Positions 52,917 to 61,473 of a stretch of DNA of 64,000 nucleotides are shown in pieces. The stretch spans positions 124,001 through 188,000 of the forward strand of contig NZ_POQT01000003.1 of the NCBI RefSeq assembly GCF_002938435.1, in the 5' to 3' direction. Under the pieces are notes generated by a model. The model was given only the letters and a program-made list of their open reading frames with translations. It ran no database searches and was not told where the DNA came from. This DNA is from Blastococcus saxobsidens. GTDB lineage: Bacteria > Actinomycetota > Actinomycetes > Mycobacteriales > Geodermatophilaceae. Within the stretch, counting starts at the first letter, position 1. Every line of letters begins with the position of its first letter. The position numbers were made by a program, and so were the translations under genes.

Positions 52917-54068
52917 ATGACCGAGCTGAACGAGGAAGAACAGGCCATCGTCGACACGGTGCGGGAGTTCGTCGACCGCGACGTCCGCCCCGCCGTCCGG
53001 GACCTCGAGCACGCCAACGAGTACCCCGAGAAGCTCATCGAGCAGATGAAGCAGCTGGGCATCTTCGGGCTGGCCATCCCCGAGCCCTACGGCGAGGTCG
53101 GTGTCTCGACCGTCTGCTACGCGCGGGTCACCGAGGAGCTCGCGCGCGGCTGGATGAGCCTGGCCGGAGCCATGGGCGGTCACACCGTGGTGGCCAAGCT
53201 GCTGCTGGCCTACGGCACGGAGGAGCAGAAGGAGCGCTACCTGCCGCGCATGGCCACCGGCGAGATCCGCGCGACGATGGCGCTCACCGAGCCCGGCGGC
53301 GGGTCGGACCTGCAGGCGATGCGCACCACGGCGGTCAAGGACGGCGATGACTACGTCGTGACCGGATCCAAGACGTGGATCACCAACGCCCGCCGCTCCC
53401 AGGTCGTGGCCCTGCTGTGCCGGACCGACCCCCAGGCCTCGCCGCCGCACCGCGGCATGAGCATCCTGCTGGCCGAGAAGGGCCCCGGCTTCGAGGTCTC
53501 CCGCGACCTGCCCAAGCTCGGCTACAAGGGCGTGGAGAGCTGCGAGCTGTCCTTCGACGGCTACCGGACGCCGCAGTCCTCGCTCCTGGGCGGGGTCGAG
53601 GGCCAGGGCTTCCCGCAGATGATGAAGGGGCTCGAGGTCGGCCGGATCCAGGTGGCGGCCCGGGCCAGTGGCGTGGCCAGTGCGGCACTGGCCGACGCGC
53701 TCAGGTACGCCCAGGAGCGCGAGTCCTTCGGCAAGCCCATCTGGCAGCACCAGTCGGTCGGCAACCTGCTCGCCGACATGGCCACCAAGGTCGCTGCCGC
53801 CCAGCAGCTGATCTACCACGCCGCGCGCCGCTACGACGGCGGGCAGCGCACCGACATGGAGGCGGGGATGGCCAAGCTGTTCGCCTCCGAGATCGCGGCC
53901 CAGGTCACCCTCGACGCCATCCGGGTGCACGGCGGCTACGGCTACTCCACCGAGTTCGACGTCGAGCGGTACTTCCGCGATGCGCCGCTGATGATCGTCG
54001 GCGAGGGCACCAACGAGATCCAGCGCAACGTCATCGCCGCGCAGCTGGTCAAGCGGGGCGGCCTGTGA
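52917..54068 (+). CDS. Acyl-CoA dehydrogenase
   Basis: A 383-residue flavoenzyme of the usual size. ALTEPGGGSDLQAMRTTAV and SKTWITNARRSQ are the FAD and substrate blocks. GVASAALADALRYAQERESFGKPIWQHQ and IRVHGGYGYSTEFDVERYFRDA follow, with VGEGTNEIQRNV giving the Glu used as catalytic base in many members. It oxidises an acyl-CoA to the 2-enoyl-CoA, perhaps a branched dicarboxylic acyl-CoA that feeds the MaoC/CitE steps. ATG at 52917 has GGAG seven bases upstream. Last gene of the operon that begins with PrpD-1. Confidence 0.93.
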   Translation: MTELNEEEQAIVDTVREFVDRDVRPAVRDLEHANEYPEKLIEQMKQLGIFGLAIPEPYGEVGVSTVCYARVTEELARGWMSLAGAMGGHTVVAKLLLAYGTEEQKERYLPRMATGEIRATMALTEPGGGSDLQAMRTTAVKDGDDYVVTGSKTWITNARRSQVVALLCRTDPQASPPHRGMSILLAEKGPGFEVSRDLPKLGYKGVESCELSFDGYRTPQSSLLGGVEGQGFPQMMKGLEVGRIQVAARASGVASAALADALRYAQERESFGKPIWQHQSVGNLLADMATKVAAAQQLIYHAARRYDGGQRTDMEAGMAKLFASEIAAQVTLDAIRVHGGYGYSTEFDVERYFRDAPLMIVGEGTNEIQRNVIAAQLVKRGGL

Positions 54069-54110
54069 GCCCGCGGGTGGAGCACGCACGCCCAGGGCCG
54101 CACCGGTCGG

Positions 54111-54131
54111 CCCGGGACGGCCGCCCGGGCG
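54111..54131. terminator. Weak hairpin between convergent genes
   Basis: GCCCGGG and CCCGGGC form a 7-bp stem with a 7-base loop in the gap between the acyl-CoA dehydrogenase and the amber-interrupted redox gene. Confidence 0.4.
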
Positions 54132-54195
54132 CGGCGGAGCGCCGGCCAGGTGCCCTCGTGGGTCCATGGCCGCACGCCCGCCGCTCATCCGGTGA

Positions 54196-54987
54196 TCAGT
54201 ACAGCTCCTCCGGGAGACCGATCCCGGTGAAGGCGGTCACGTCCAGCAACCGGGCGACCGGCACTCCCGCATTGTCGAGGAAGTCGCAGATCTGCCGGTG
54301 GTGGAAGGCCGCATGGAACCGCTGCAGTCGCACCAGTTCCGAGAAGGCGGTGTCGCCGCGGTTCGAGACGACGAACGGGTCGTCGACCTCGGGGAGCTCG
54401 CTGACCTCCAGGAGGAACGCCTGCCAGGTGCGCGAAGCCCGTTCCACGTACGTCCTGACCTGCTCCGTGGTGTGCAGGTAAGCCTCGACCTGGAGATCGG
54501 CTTCGCCGGTGTACCAGGCGAAGAAGTGCTCCCGGTAGGCCGCGGGCAGCAGGTCGATGGGCCGGCAGACGTTGACGGTCAGGTTGCGGGAGTCGCGTCC
54601 CCGGGACAGCGTCGGCTCGAGCAGCTGATCCCACTCGTAGTGCCCGACGAGGCGCACCCAGTCGTCCAGGACGGCCGCGATGTCCCAGGCCATCGGCAAC
54701 CATGGCTCGGCGGCCGACCCGCTCTCGTCAGGCATCCCGAGGATGCCGCGCAGTTGAACCGGATGGATGATCGGCACGGGATCGCCGTCGACGAGGACCG
54801 ACGGGATGATCGGCTTGCCGACCGCCTCGTGGCGTTGCTGGCCGGCACCGCCGTCGATCGCGTTGAGCAGCACGAGATCCGTGCCCTGGCTGCCGAGGAA
54901 CTCCTCGACCGCGGGGCTCTGCAGGAACTGCTTCGCCGCCGCGCAGTGGGCCTAGCCGGGCCTCCAGAACAGCACCAGTTCGCGCAT
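54196..54987 (-). pseudogene. Thioredoxin-fold/DinB-like protein interrupted by an amber codon at the CxxC position
   Basis: Read from ATG 54987 the frame is MRELVLFWRPG, then TAG at 54954-54952, then AHCAAAKQFLQ and on to a TGA at 54196, 264 codons in all. The first part matches a glutaredoxin-like strand and helix in which RPG-x-AHC would be the CxxC. IIPSVLVDGDPVPI is the cis-proline loop of that fold. The rest, with FSELVRLQRFHAAFHHRQICDFL, is DinB-like. The stop falls precisely on the first cysteine position. The remaining 225 codons after the GTG at 54873 stay open. Nonsense mutation, sequencing error or recoding cannot be told apart here. Confidence 0.7.
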
Positions 54988-55232
54988 CTGCGCACCCTGC
55001 TCCCTCGACGTGTCCGGCGGTGGATTCCAGCCGGGCGTCCGACGGTAGCGCGGCACGCCCCGGTCGGCCTCCCGGTCACCGGGCCGGGGCGCCGATCCTG
55101 CGCACGTCCAGCGGTCGTCGTCCTCGATCCACCCGCGGCACCAGAGGTGGACCGAGCTGGGGAGGGGGGCCGGTGACCGGCACGCCCGCCACCGTCGTCG
55201 CCGAGGAGCTCAGCGCGGTCCCGCTGCCGGGG
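54988..55232. other. Intergenic region
   Basis: 245 bases between two minus-strand genes. A TACCGT box on the minus strand near 55043 could serve the broken redox gene. No coding sequence is supported. Confidence 0.4.
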
Positions 55233-55919
55233 TCACTGACCGGTGGCCGCCTGGGCGCGGAGGTGCTCGGCCAGCAGGTCACCGGCGTGCACGATGTGCA
55301 GGCGCATCGCCTCGCGTGCCTTCTCCGAGTCGCCGGCCTCGAGCGCGTTCAGCACGTCGTCGTGGTCGTGCAGCGAGGCCTGGCTCCACCCCTCGATGGT
55401 GAGGAAGAACGGCTCGGGCACGTACCGGACGGCGACGCTGAGCATCCAGGCCAGCTTGGGCGCGTTCGCGTGCAGGTTGATCAGCCGGTGCACCTGCCGG
55501 TTGTGCGCCACGACGTCCTCGGGACGGCCGGTGGCCATGGCGTCGCTGAGCTTCGCCTGGTGGGCGCGCAGCGTGGCGATCCACTCCGGGTTCGTCGCCG
55601 CGGCCGCCCGGGCGGCCAGCTCGCCGGCGATCTCCGCCTGCACGAGGAACAGGTCGTGCACGTCGTCGGGCGACAGCGGGGCCACCATGAACCCGCGCCG
55701 CGGCTCGAAGGTCAGGAAGCCCTCGCCGCGCAGCGCCTGCAGTCCCTCGCGAACCGGCGTGGCACTCACGTCGAGCTCCTCGGCGATCCGGTCCAGCCGG
55801 ACGAACTCACCGGCCTCGAGCTGCCCCGACATGATCAGCGACCGGACGTGAGCCGCGACCTCCTCGCTCAACGGCCGGCGCTCGGGCCGCTGCCGAGCGG
55901 AGGAGAAGGGGGTCGTCAT
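55233..55919 (-). CDS. GntR/FCD-family transcription regulator
   Basis: A 228-residue protein. The winged helix (EEVAAHVRSLIMSGQLEAGE, RLDRIAEELDVSATPVREGL, GFLTFEPRRGFMV) covers residues 15-80. An all-helical FCD effector domain follows, with AHNRQVHRLINLHA and LHDHDDVLNALEAGD carrying the His/Asp metal ligands. FCD regulators often bind carboxylate-type metabolites, fitting control of the surrounding acid-degradation genes. It is divergent from the PrpD-2/PrpD-3 operon with a 189-base AT-rich gap. The ATG at 55919 has no strong ribosome site. It is the only regulator in the locus. Confidence 0.9.
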   Translation of the reverse strand: MTTPFSSARQRPERRPLSEEVAAHVRSLIMSGQLEAGEFVRLDRIAEELDVSATPVREGLQALRGEGFLTFEPRRGFMVAPLSPDDVHDLFLVQAEIAGELAARAAAATNPEWIATLRAHQAKLSDAMATGRPEDVVAHNRQVHRLINLHANAPKLAWMLSVAVRYVPEPFFLTIEGWSQASLHDHDDVLNALEAGDSEKAREAMRLHIVHAGDLLAEHLRAQAATGQ

Positions 55920-55986
55920 GGGCACTCGTCTCTCTCCGGGGTGGCAGTCGGCGAGACGGACTTCCGAGAAATGGCCGACCGGAAGA

Positions 55987-56000
55987 GAAATATATCCTAC
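55987..56000. promoter_or_regulatory. Divergent promoter of gntR-like and prpD-2 genes
   Basis: GAAATATATCCTAC contains TATCCT on the plus strand and TATATT on the minus strand, both good -10 boxes, and overlaps itself, so one bound regulator could block both. Confidence 0.5.
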
Positions 56001-56108
56001 TGGAAGCGCTCGATGGACAGGAGAATCCGTGATTTCCATGCGAACTGGTGAGACCTCGAGAAGAAGCTCCGGGGGTCTCCGCGCGCCGGCCGCGACCGGG
56101 GTCCGGCG

Positions 56109-57455
56109 ATGACCGCGACGGTCGCCGGGCCCACCGCCGGGCTGGCCGCCGGGCTGGGGGCCGCCGCCCGGACCGGACTGCCCGACGACGTCCGCCGCGA
56201 GACGGTCCGGTCGCTGCTGAACGTCGTCGGCACCAGCGTGGGCGCCGCCGGAACCCCCGAGGTCGACCTGCTGGTCCGGCACGCCCAGGCGCACGGAGCC
56301 GCGGGCTCCTGCCCGGTCCCAGGGCGGCGGGAGACCCTGGAGGCCTCCCAGGCCGCGCTGGTCACGGGCTTCGCCGCCCACCTCGACGACTTCGACGACA
56401 CCCACCTGGCCACGGTCGTCCACCCGGGTGCGGCCGTGCTCGCCGCCGCGCTGCCGTTCGTGGCGCAGGGCGAGGTCGCACCGCTGCGACTGCTCGACGC
56501 GCTCGCCCTGGGCATCGAGGCCCAGTTGCGGGTCGCGCTGGCGATGACGCCCTCCCACTACGACCAGGGCTGGCACGTCACCGGGACGGTCGGGCCGCTG
56601 GGTGCCGCCGTCACCGCCGGGCTGCTGCGCGGCCTCGACGACCAGCAGCTCACGCACGCGATCGCGATCGCGTCGAGCACCAGCCTGGGGCACCGGCAGG
56701 GCTTCGGGACCATGGTCAAGCCGTTCCACCCCGGCAAGGCGGCGGCGAACGGCCTGCTGGCCGCAGCGCTGGCCGGCCGTGGCTCGACCGGGGCGCCGGC
56801 GGCCCTGGAGGGCCCGCGCGGCTACTTCCGCGGCATGGCGCCCTCGGTCGACCTCGACCGCGTGACCGCCGGCCTGGGATCGACCTGGGACCTGCTGGAC
56901 AACACCTACAAGCCCTATCCGTGCGGGATCGTCAGCCACCCTGCGATCGAGGCGGCGGAACGCCTCTCCGCGCGGCTCGCCGGCACCGCTCCGGTCGCGG
57001 TGCGCGTGCGGTGCCACCCGCTGGTGGTCGAGCTGACCGGCAACCCGGACCCGCGCACCGGTCTCGAGGCCCGCTTCAGCACCGTGCACGGTGTCGCGGT
57101 GGCCTTGGCCGACGGGCGCGCCGGCCTCGCGCAGTACGAGGACGGGCGGGTGGTGGCCGAGGACGTCACGGCCCTGCGCGGCCTGGTCACCCTGGTCCCG
57201 GACGACGCCGTCGCCCGGGACGAGGCGGTGGTGGAGGTCGAGACGGCGGACGGGCAGCTGGTGGAGCACGTGGAGCACGCGCGCGGCAGCCTGGCCAGGC
57301 CGCTCACCGACGCCGAGCTCGACGACAAGGTCGCCGTCCTGGTGGAACGGACCCTGCCGGGCCGGGGCGCCGATGTCGTCGCCGCCGTCCGGTCCCTGCC
57401 CGAGCGGTCCGACACGGCGTTCCTGATCCCTGCCCTCACCCCGGAGACGACATGA
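56109..57455 (+). CDS. MmgE/PrpD-family protein 2
   Basis: A 448-residue MmgE/PrpD enzyme with full active-site blocks: HLDDFDDTHLATVVHPGAAV (Asp93, Asp97, Thr98, His105), YDQGWHVTGTVGPLGAA, FGTMVKPFHPGKAAANG and YKPYPCGIVSHPAIE. These are the places of the Asp/Thr/His/Lys residues known in cis-aconitate decarboxylase and methylcitrate dehydratase. The sequence does not tell which reaction is used. ATGA overlap with PrpD-3 downstream indicates a coupled pair. Controlled from the divergent AT-rich promoter facing the GntR gene. Confidence 0.88.
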   Translation: MTATVAGPTAGLAAGLGAAARTGLPDDVRRETVRSLLNVVGTSVGAAGTPEVDLLVRHAQAHGAAGSCPVPGRRETLEASQAALVTGFAAHLDDFDDTHLATVVHPGAAVLAAALPFVAQGEVAPLRLLDALALGIEAQLRVALAMTPSHYDQGWHVTGTVGPLGAAVTAGLLRGLDDQQLTHAIAIASSTSLGHRQGFGTMVKPFHPGKAAANGLLAAALAGRGSTGAPAALEGPRGYFRGMAPSVDLDRVTAGLGSTWDLLDNTYKPYPCGIVSHPAIEAAERLSARLAGTAPVAVRVRCHPLVVELTGNPDPRTGLEARFSTVHGVAVALADGRAGLAQYEDGRVVAEDVTALRGLVTLVPDDAVARDEAVVEVETADGQLVEHVEHARGSLARPLTDAELDDKVAVLVERTLPGRGADVVAAVRSLPERSDTAFLIPALTPETT

Positions 57456-58807
57456 CCACCACTGGTACGACCACTACCGCGCCGAGCAGGGTGCTGGCAG
57501 GGTGGGCCAGCACCCTGCGCTGGCAGGACCTGCCCGATGGCGCCCGCAGCGCCGCCCGGCGCACCCTCGCCAACGTCGTCGGCCTCGGCGTGGGTGCCGC
57601 CGACCACCCCGCCGTGGTCACGGCGATGGGCGCGCTGGGCGACCTGGGTGCCGCCGGCGACTGCTCGGTCCTGGGGCGCGCCGAGCGGTTCGGGATCACC
57701 TGGGCACCGCTGGTCAACGGGATCGCCATGCACGTCGAGGACTTCGACGACACCCACCTGCGGACGGTGCTCCACCCGGGCGCGCCGGTGGTCGCCGCGG
57801 CGCTGTCGGTCGCCGAGTCCACCGGGGCATCGGGGGCCGAGGTCCTGACCGCGGTCGCCGCTGGTGTGGAGGTGTCCTCCCGGGTGGGCAACGGCATCTG
57901 CCCAGGGCACTTCGACCTGGGCTGGCACGTCACCGGCACGATGGGGCACCTGGGCGCCGCGGTGGCTGCCGGGCGGTTGCTGGGGCTGGACCCCGAGGCC
58001 ATGCACCACGCACTCGCGCTGGCCGCCACGCAGGCCGCCGGTCACACCCAGCAGCTGGGCACGATGACGAAGTCACTGCATCCGGGCAAGGCGGCGGCCG
58101 ACGGCGTGGAGGCGGCGCTGCTGGCCGCGGCGGGCTTCACCGGTCCCGACGAGCCGATCGAGGGCCGGCGGGGACTCGCGGCCCTCATGGCGCCGGAGGT
58201 GGAGCTCGAGGAGATGCTGCGCGACCTGGGGTCGGTGTGGGAGCTGGAGGACAACGCGTTCAAGCCCTACGCCTGCGGCATCGTCAGCCACCCCGTCATC
58301 GACGCCGGCGTCGCGCTGCGCGAGCAGGGCGTCGACCCGGCGCAGATTGCCTCGGTGGAGGTCGTCGTCCGGCCGGTGGTGCTGCAGGTGATGGGGGTGG
58401 AGGAGCCACAGGACGGGCTGCAGAGCAAGTTCTCGGTCTACCACTGCTTCGCCGTCGGGCTGCTGGACGGCGCTGCGGGCCCAGCGCAGTACAGCGACGA
58501 GCGGGCGACCGACGCCGAGGTCGTGGCGCTGCGGCGCAAGGTCCGCGCGGTGACCGATCAGGACATGCCCAAGGACGCCTGCCGGGTCGAGGTCGTGCTC
58601 CAGGACGGGACCACCCTGAACGAGGTGGTCGACCACGCCACCGGGAGCGTGGAGCGCCCCATGAGCGACGAGCAGCTCCGGGCGAAGTTCGAGCTCGTCG
58701 TCCGCCCGGTGCTGGGGGAGCGGACCGGAGCGCTGTGGGAGGCCGCCTTCGGGCTGGCCGACCTGCCGTCGGTGGCGCCGCTGCTCGAGGCGTCCCGCCC
58801 GGCCTGA
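57452..58807 (+). CDS. MmgE/PrpD-family protein 3
   Basis: A 451-residue paralogue of PrpD-2 in the same operon. The blocks are HVEDFDDTHLRTVLHPGAPV, FDLGWHVTGTMGHLGAA, LGTMTKSLHPGKAAADG and FKPYACGIVSHPVID. All catalytic-type residues are retained. The short N-terminus has a Thr run (MTTTGTTTT). As PrpD-2 and PrpD-3 differ throughout, they could be two subunits of a heteromer or two enzymes for related acids. ATG at 57452 overlaps the PrpD-2 stop. Confidence 0.88.
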   Translation: MTTTGTTTTAPSRVLAGWASTLRWQDLPDGARSAARRTLANVVGLGVGAADHPAVVTAMGALGDLGAAGDCSVLGRAERFGITWAPLVNGIAMHVEDFDDTHLRTVLHPGAPVVAAALSVAESTGASGAEVLTAVAAGVEVSSRVGNGICPGHFDLGWHVTGTMGHLGAAVAAGRLLGLDPEAMHHALALAATQAAGHTQQLGTMTKSLHPGKAAADGVEAALLAAAGFTGPDEPIEGRRGLAALMAPEVELEEMLRDLGSVWELEDNAFKPYACGIVSHPVIDAGVALREQGVDPAQIASVEVVVRPVVLQVMGVEEPQDGLQSKFSVYHCFAVGLLDGAAGPAQYSDERATDAEVVALRRKVRAVTDQDMPKDACRVEVVLQDGTTLNEVVDHATGSVERPMSDEQLRAKFELVVRPVLGERTGALWEAAFGLADLPSVAPLLEASRPA

Positions 58808-58818
58808 GCGACGGGCTG

Positions 58819-58878
58819 CCGACGACCGACCGACCGATCGGCCCGGGTCCCACCGGACACGGGCCGGTCCGTCGTCGG
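58819..58878. terminator. Bulged hairpin between convergent prpD-3 and abrB-like genes
   Basis: CCGACGAC/GTCGTCGG forms the base and CGGCCCG/CGGGCCG the top of a stem with a larger left bulge. A second small repeat CCTGAG/CTCAGG at 58882-58899 overlaps the stop of the leftward gene. Confidence 0.5.
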
Positions 58879-58894
58879 AAACCTGAGTCCGGCC

Positions 58895-60061
58895 TCAGGC
58901 CAGGGCCGGTGGTGGTGCCCGGAAGATGCGCAGCCACAGCGGCATGAGGATGTTCACCGCGATCTGGCGGGACATCTGCGCGATGACCACCAGGTGCAGA
59001 TCGCTCGGGCTGGCGGCGGCGAGCACGATCATCTCCGGCGCCCCGCCCGGCGCGGTCATCAGCACGCAGGTGAGGAACGACCACGGGGTGAGCAGGGCCA
59101 GCGCCACGGCGACGAGCAGCGAGAGGACCATCGTCCCGCCCACGCCGGCCAGCCCGCCCAGCGCCGCCCGACGCTTCACCCGGGCGTCCTGGGCGAGGTA
59201 CTCGCCGACGGTGATGCCGAGCAGCGCCTGACCGACGATCGAGTGCAGGTAGGGCACCTCGAGGGGGTCGGCGCCGCTCACCAGCGCGCGGTAGGCCAGC
59301 GCGGCGACCAGGCCGAACACCATCGGGCCCAGCAGCGAGGCGACCGGCACGTGCAGGCGGGTCGCGATCGCGGAGGCGACGAACGCGCCGCCGAGCAGCA
59401 GGATCCAGCTGCCGTAGCCCGCGCCGTCGGTGGGCAGCAGGCTCGGCACGTCACCGGGCTCGACCGTGGGAGCGCCGCCGATGAGCAGGATGACCGGGAC
59501 GATCGAGACGACCACCGCGACGCGGGCGCCCTGCACCAGCGCCACCAGCGTGGGCGACCTGCCGCGGTCCGCGGCGACCGACGCCATGATGCCGATGCCG
59601 CCGGGCAGTGTCGCCAGGCCGGCGGTCAGCAGGTCCACGCCGCCCCAGCGGGCGTAGGCGCGGGCGACGACCACGGCGCCGATGAACGCGATGAGCACCG
59701 CGCCGAGCAGCAGGGCCAGGTAGGCGAGCTCCTCGCCCATCGACTGGGCGGCCAGGACCGGGCCCAGGCTCACCCCGACCAGCACCTGGCCGGTCTTGCG
59801 CGTGGCGGCGTTGGGAGCGTGGGCGAGCGCCGCCTTCCGGAAGAACGCGCTGACGATCCAGCCGGCCGCGAGCCCGCCGAGGACCCAGACGAACTCCTGC
59901 CGCACCAACAGGTACAGCCCGGTGCTGAGGACGGTGGTCAGCAGCAGTTCGGCGGGGAGGAGCCAGAAGCTCCGGGACCGCCCGCCCGCGGACGTCTTCC
60001 TCACGCGAGGACCGAGGCCCGGGCGCCTTGTGCTCCGGGGCCGCGAGCTCCTCGGCGCCAC
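58895..60061 (-). CDS. AbrB-family membrane transporter (PF05145-like)
   Basis: A 388-residue protein with about ten membrane helices in two repeats. TLPGGIGIMASVAADRG and TAPGGAPEMIVLAAASPSDLHLVVIAQMSRQIAVN in two parts are the paired AbrB motifs (PGG...D...Q..R). The family is named for an old misannotation; members are thought to be carriers, often with ammonia monooxygenase labels in databases. A TATTCT box five bases before the GTG at 60061 suggests leaderless expression. It stands back to back with the tricarboxylate-type binding protein gene, which has no other permease nearby. Confidence 0.82.
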   Translation of the reverse strand: MAPRSSRPRSTRRPGLGPRVRKTSAGGRSRSFWLLPAELLLTTVLSTGLYLLVRQEFVWVLGGLAAGWIVSAFFRKAALAHAPNAATRKTGQVLVGVSLGPVLAAQSMGEELAYLALLLGAVLIAFIGAVVVARAYARWGGVDLLTAGLATLPGGIGIMASVAADRGRSPTLVALVQGARVAVVVSIVPVILLIGGAPTVEPGDVPSLLPTDGAGYGSWILLLGGAFVASAIATRLHVPVASLLGPMVFGLVAALAYRALVSGADPLEVPYLHSIVGQALLGITVGEYLAQDARVKRRAALGGLAGVGGTMVLSLLVAVALALLTPWSFLTCVLMTAPGGAPEMIVLAAASPSDLHLVVIAQMSRQIAVNILMPLWLRIFRAPPPALA

Positions 60062-60066
60062 GCCGC

Positions 60067-60072
60067 AGAATA
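60067..60072 (-). promoter_or_regulatory. Leaderless promoter -10 box (TATTCT)
   Basis: On the minus strand TATTCT is five bases before the GTG at 60061. A second box TACGAT lies 18 bases further upstream. Confidence 0.4.
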
Positions 60073-60236
60073 ATCGCGCACTGTAATCGTAAGGTCACTC
60101 AGTGCCAAACCTGTGGTGTGCCAGGTAACGGACACGTCACTCCTAACGATGGAGGTTGACTTCTGGTGAACTGGACCACACAGTCGTATCACGTACTTCA
60201 TGCACGATATCGAACCGCCCAGACCCTGGAGGCAGC

Positions 60237-61274
60237 ATGACGACACGCTCCACACGCGCCCGCCGGTTGAGCATCCTGCTCGTCCCGATGTTCGCGGCGG
60301 TTGCCTGTGGCAACGCGGCGAGTTCCGGCGGTGGGGGCGGCGACGCCGAGGCCCCGCTCGCCGGCGAGCGGATCAGGTTCATCGTCCCCACGTCGGCCGG
60401 CGGTGGCTTCGACACCACGGCCCGCCAGCTGCAGCCATACCTGGAAGAGGCCCTCGACGCCACGATCGTCGTCGAGAACCTCGAGGGTGGTGGCTACGCC
60501 ATCGGTACCCAGGCTGCCATCAACGCCGGCGGGGACTGCAAGACGATCCTGTTCCACGCCGTCCCGCACGTGACGTTCTCCTACCTGACGCAGAACGTCG
60601 ACTACACGATCGACGACCTCGCGCCCCTGGCCGGCGTCAGCATCGAGCCGGGCATGTACCGCGTCCGCGACGACGCGCCCTGGGAGACGATGCAGGACCT
60701 GATCGACGACGCCAAGGCCCGTCCGAACGAGATCCGGCTCAGCGTCAGCGACCTGACCACCAGCAACTTCGTCGCGGTCAAGCAGCTGCAGGAGCTCACC
60801 GGCGCAGACTTCAACGTCGTCCCCTACGACGGCGGTGGCCCTGCCCGTACGGCGCTCGTCGCCGGCGAGGTCGACGTGACCGAGGCCGGTGTCTTCAACA
60901 GCCTCGCGATCGACGACGGCACCCGGGTGCTGGCCGTCAACCAGCCCGAGAACCAGTGGCCGGACGTCACCGACGACGCGCCGACCACCAGCGAGGCGCT
61001 GGGCATGGAGGTCCCCTCGGACGCCTCCAACTACGGCATGTTCGCCCCGGCCTCCTGCGAGGAGGAGAACCCCGAGGCCTACCAGGCCCTCGTGGACGGC
61101 GTGCAGACCGCCATGGAGAACCCGGAGTTCGTGTCGACGCTCGAGAAGCTCGGCGAGGCCGACAAGCTCTTCTACCTGAGCCCGGAGGAGTACGGCGACC
61201 TCGCCCAGGAGAGCGCCGACGAGATCAGCGGCATCCTGGAGGAGGACCCGGACGCCTTCGAGGTCGCGAACTGA
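60237..61274 (+). CDS. Tripartite tricarboxylate transporter-type substrate-binding lipoprotein (TctC/Bug)
   Basis: A 345-residue lipoprotein. The signal ends in AAVAC with Cys24 as lipidation site, followed by a Gly/Ser linker. The Bug-family fold follows: RIRFIVPTSAGGGFDTTARQL at the first strand, VVENLEGGGYAIGTQAA, DDLAPLAGVSIEPGMYRV and YDGGGPARTALVAGEVD. Such proteins deliver carboxylates (citrate, tricarballylate, other acids) to a membrane partner. TctA and TctB genes are not in the window. The divergent AbrB-type carrier is the only membrane partner seen. ATG at 60237 has GGAGG five bases upstream. Confidence 0.9.
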   Translation: MTTRSTRARRLSILLVPMFAAVACGNAASSGGGGGDAEAPLAGERIRFIVPTSAGGGFDTTARQLQPYLEEALDATIVVENLEGGGYAIGTQAAINAGGDCKTILFHAVPHVTFSYLTQNVDYTIDDLAPLAGVSIEPGMYRVRDDAPWETMQDLIDDAKARPNEIRLSVSDLTTSNFVAVKQLQELTGADFNVVPYDGGGPARTALVAGEVDVTEAGVFNSLAIDDGTRVLAVNQPENQWPDVTDDAPTTSEALGMEVPSDASNYGMFAPASCEEENPEAYQALVDGVQTAMENPEFVSTLEKLGEADKLFYLSPEEYGDLAQESADEISGILEEDPDAFEVAN

Positions 61275-61313
61275 TCGCATCAGCTCGGCACTGAGCCGCT
61301 CGGCGGCTCGGAC

Positions 61314-61369
61314 CCGTACAGCACTGGACTCCCCGCTCATCCGTGAGCGGGGAGTCCGCTGCTGTACGG
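61314..61369. terminator. Long hairpin terminator after the binding-protein gene
   Basis: A 26-position stem with two mismatches: outer CCGTACAGCA/TGCTGTACGG and inner 14 bp GGACTCCCCGCTCA/TGAGCGGGGAGTCC, with a TCCG loop. Confidence 0.75.
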
Positions 61370-61413
61370 GCGTGGCCCGCCGGTTCGGACGCCCGGCGAG
61401 CACCCCGCACGGA

Positions 61414-61450
61414 ACGGGCCCCCCGGTGGCGCTGCCGCCGGGGGGCCCGT
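61414..61450. terminator. Second hairpin, terminator of the leftward prpD-4 gene
   Basis: A perfect 13-bp stem, ACGGGCCCCCCGG/CCGGGGGGCCCGT, with an inner GGC/GCC pair. It lies 24 bases beyond the stop of the leftward gene. Confidence 0.7.
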
Positions 61451-61473
61451 CCTGTCGTGCGGAGGTCGGCGGG

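Noticed and set aside
54952-54954. Selenocysteine at the interrupted CxxC
   Set aside because: The codon is TAG, not TGA, so it cannot be selenocysteine; pyrrolysine is also unlikely because no related genes are visible here.
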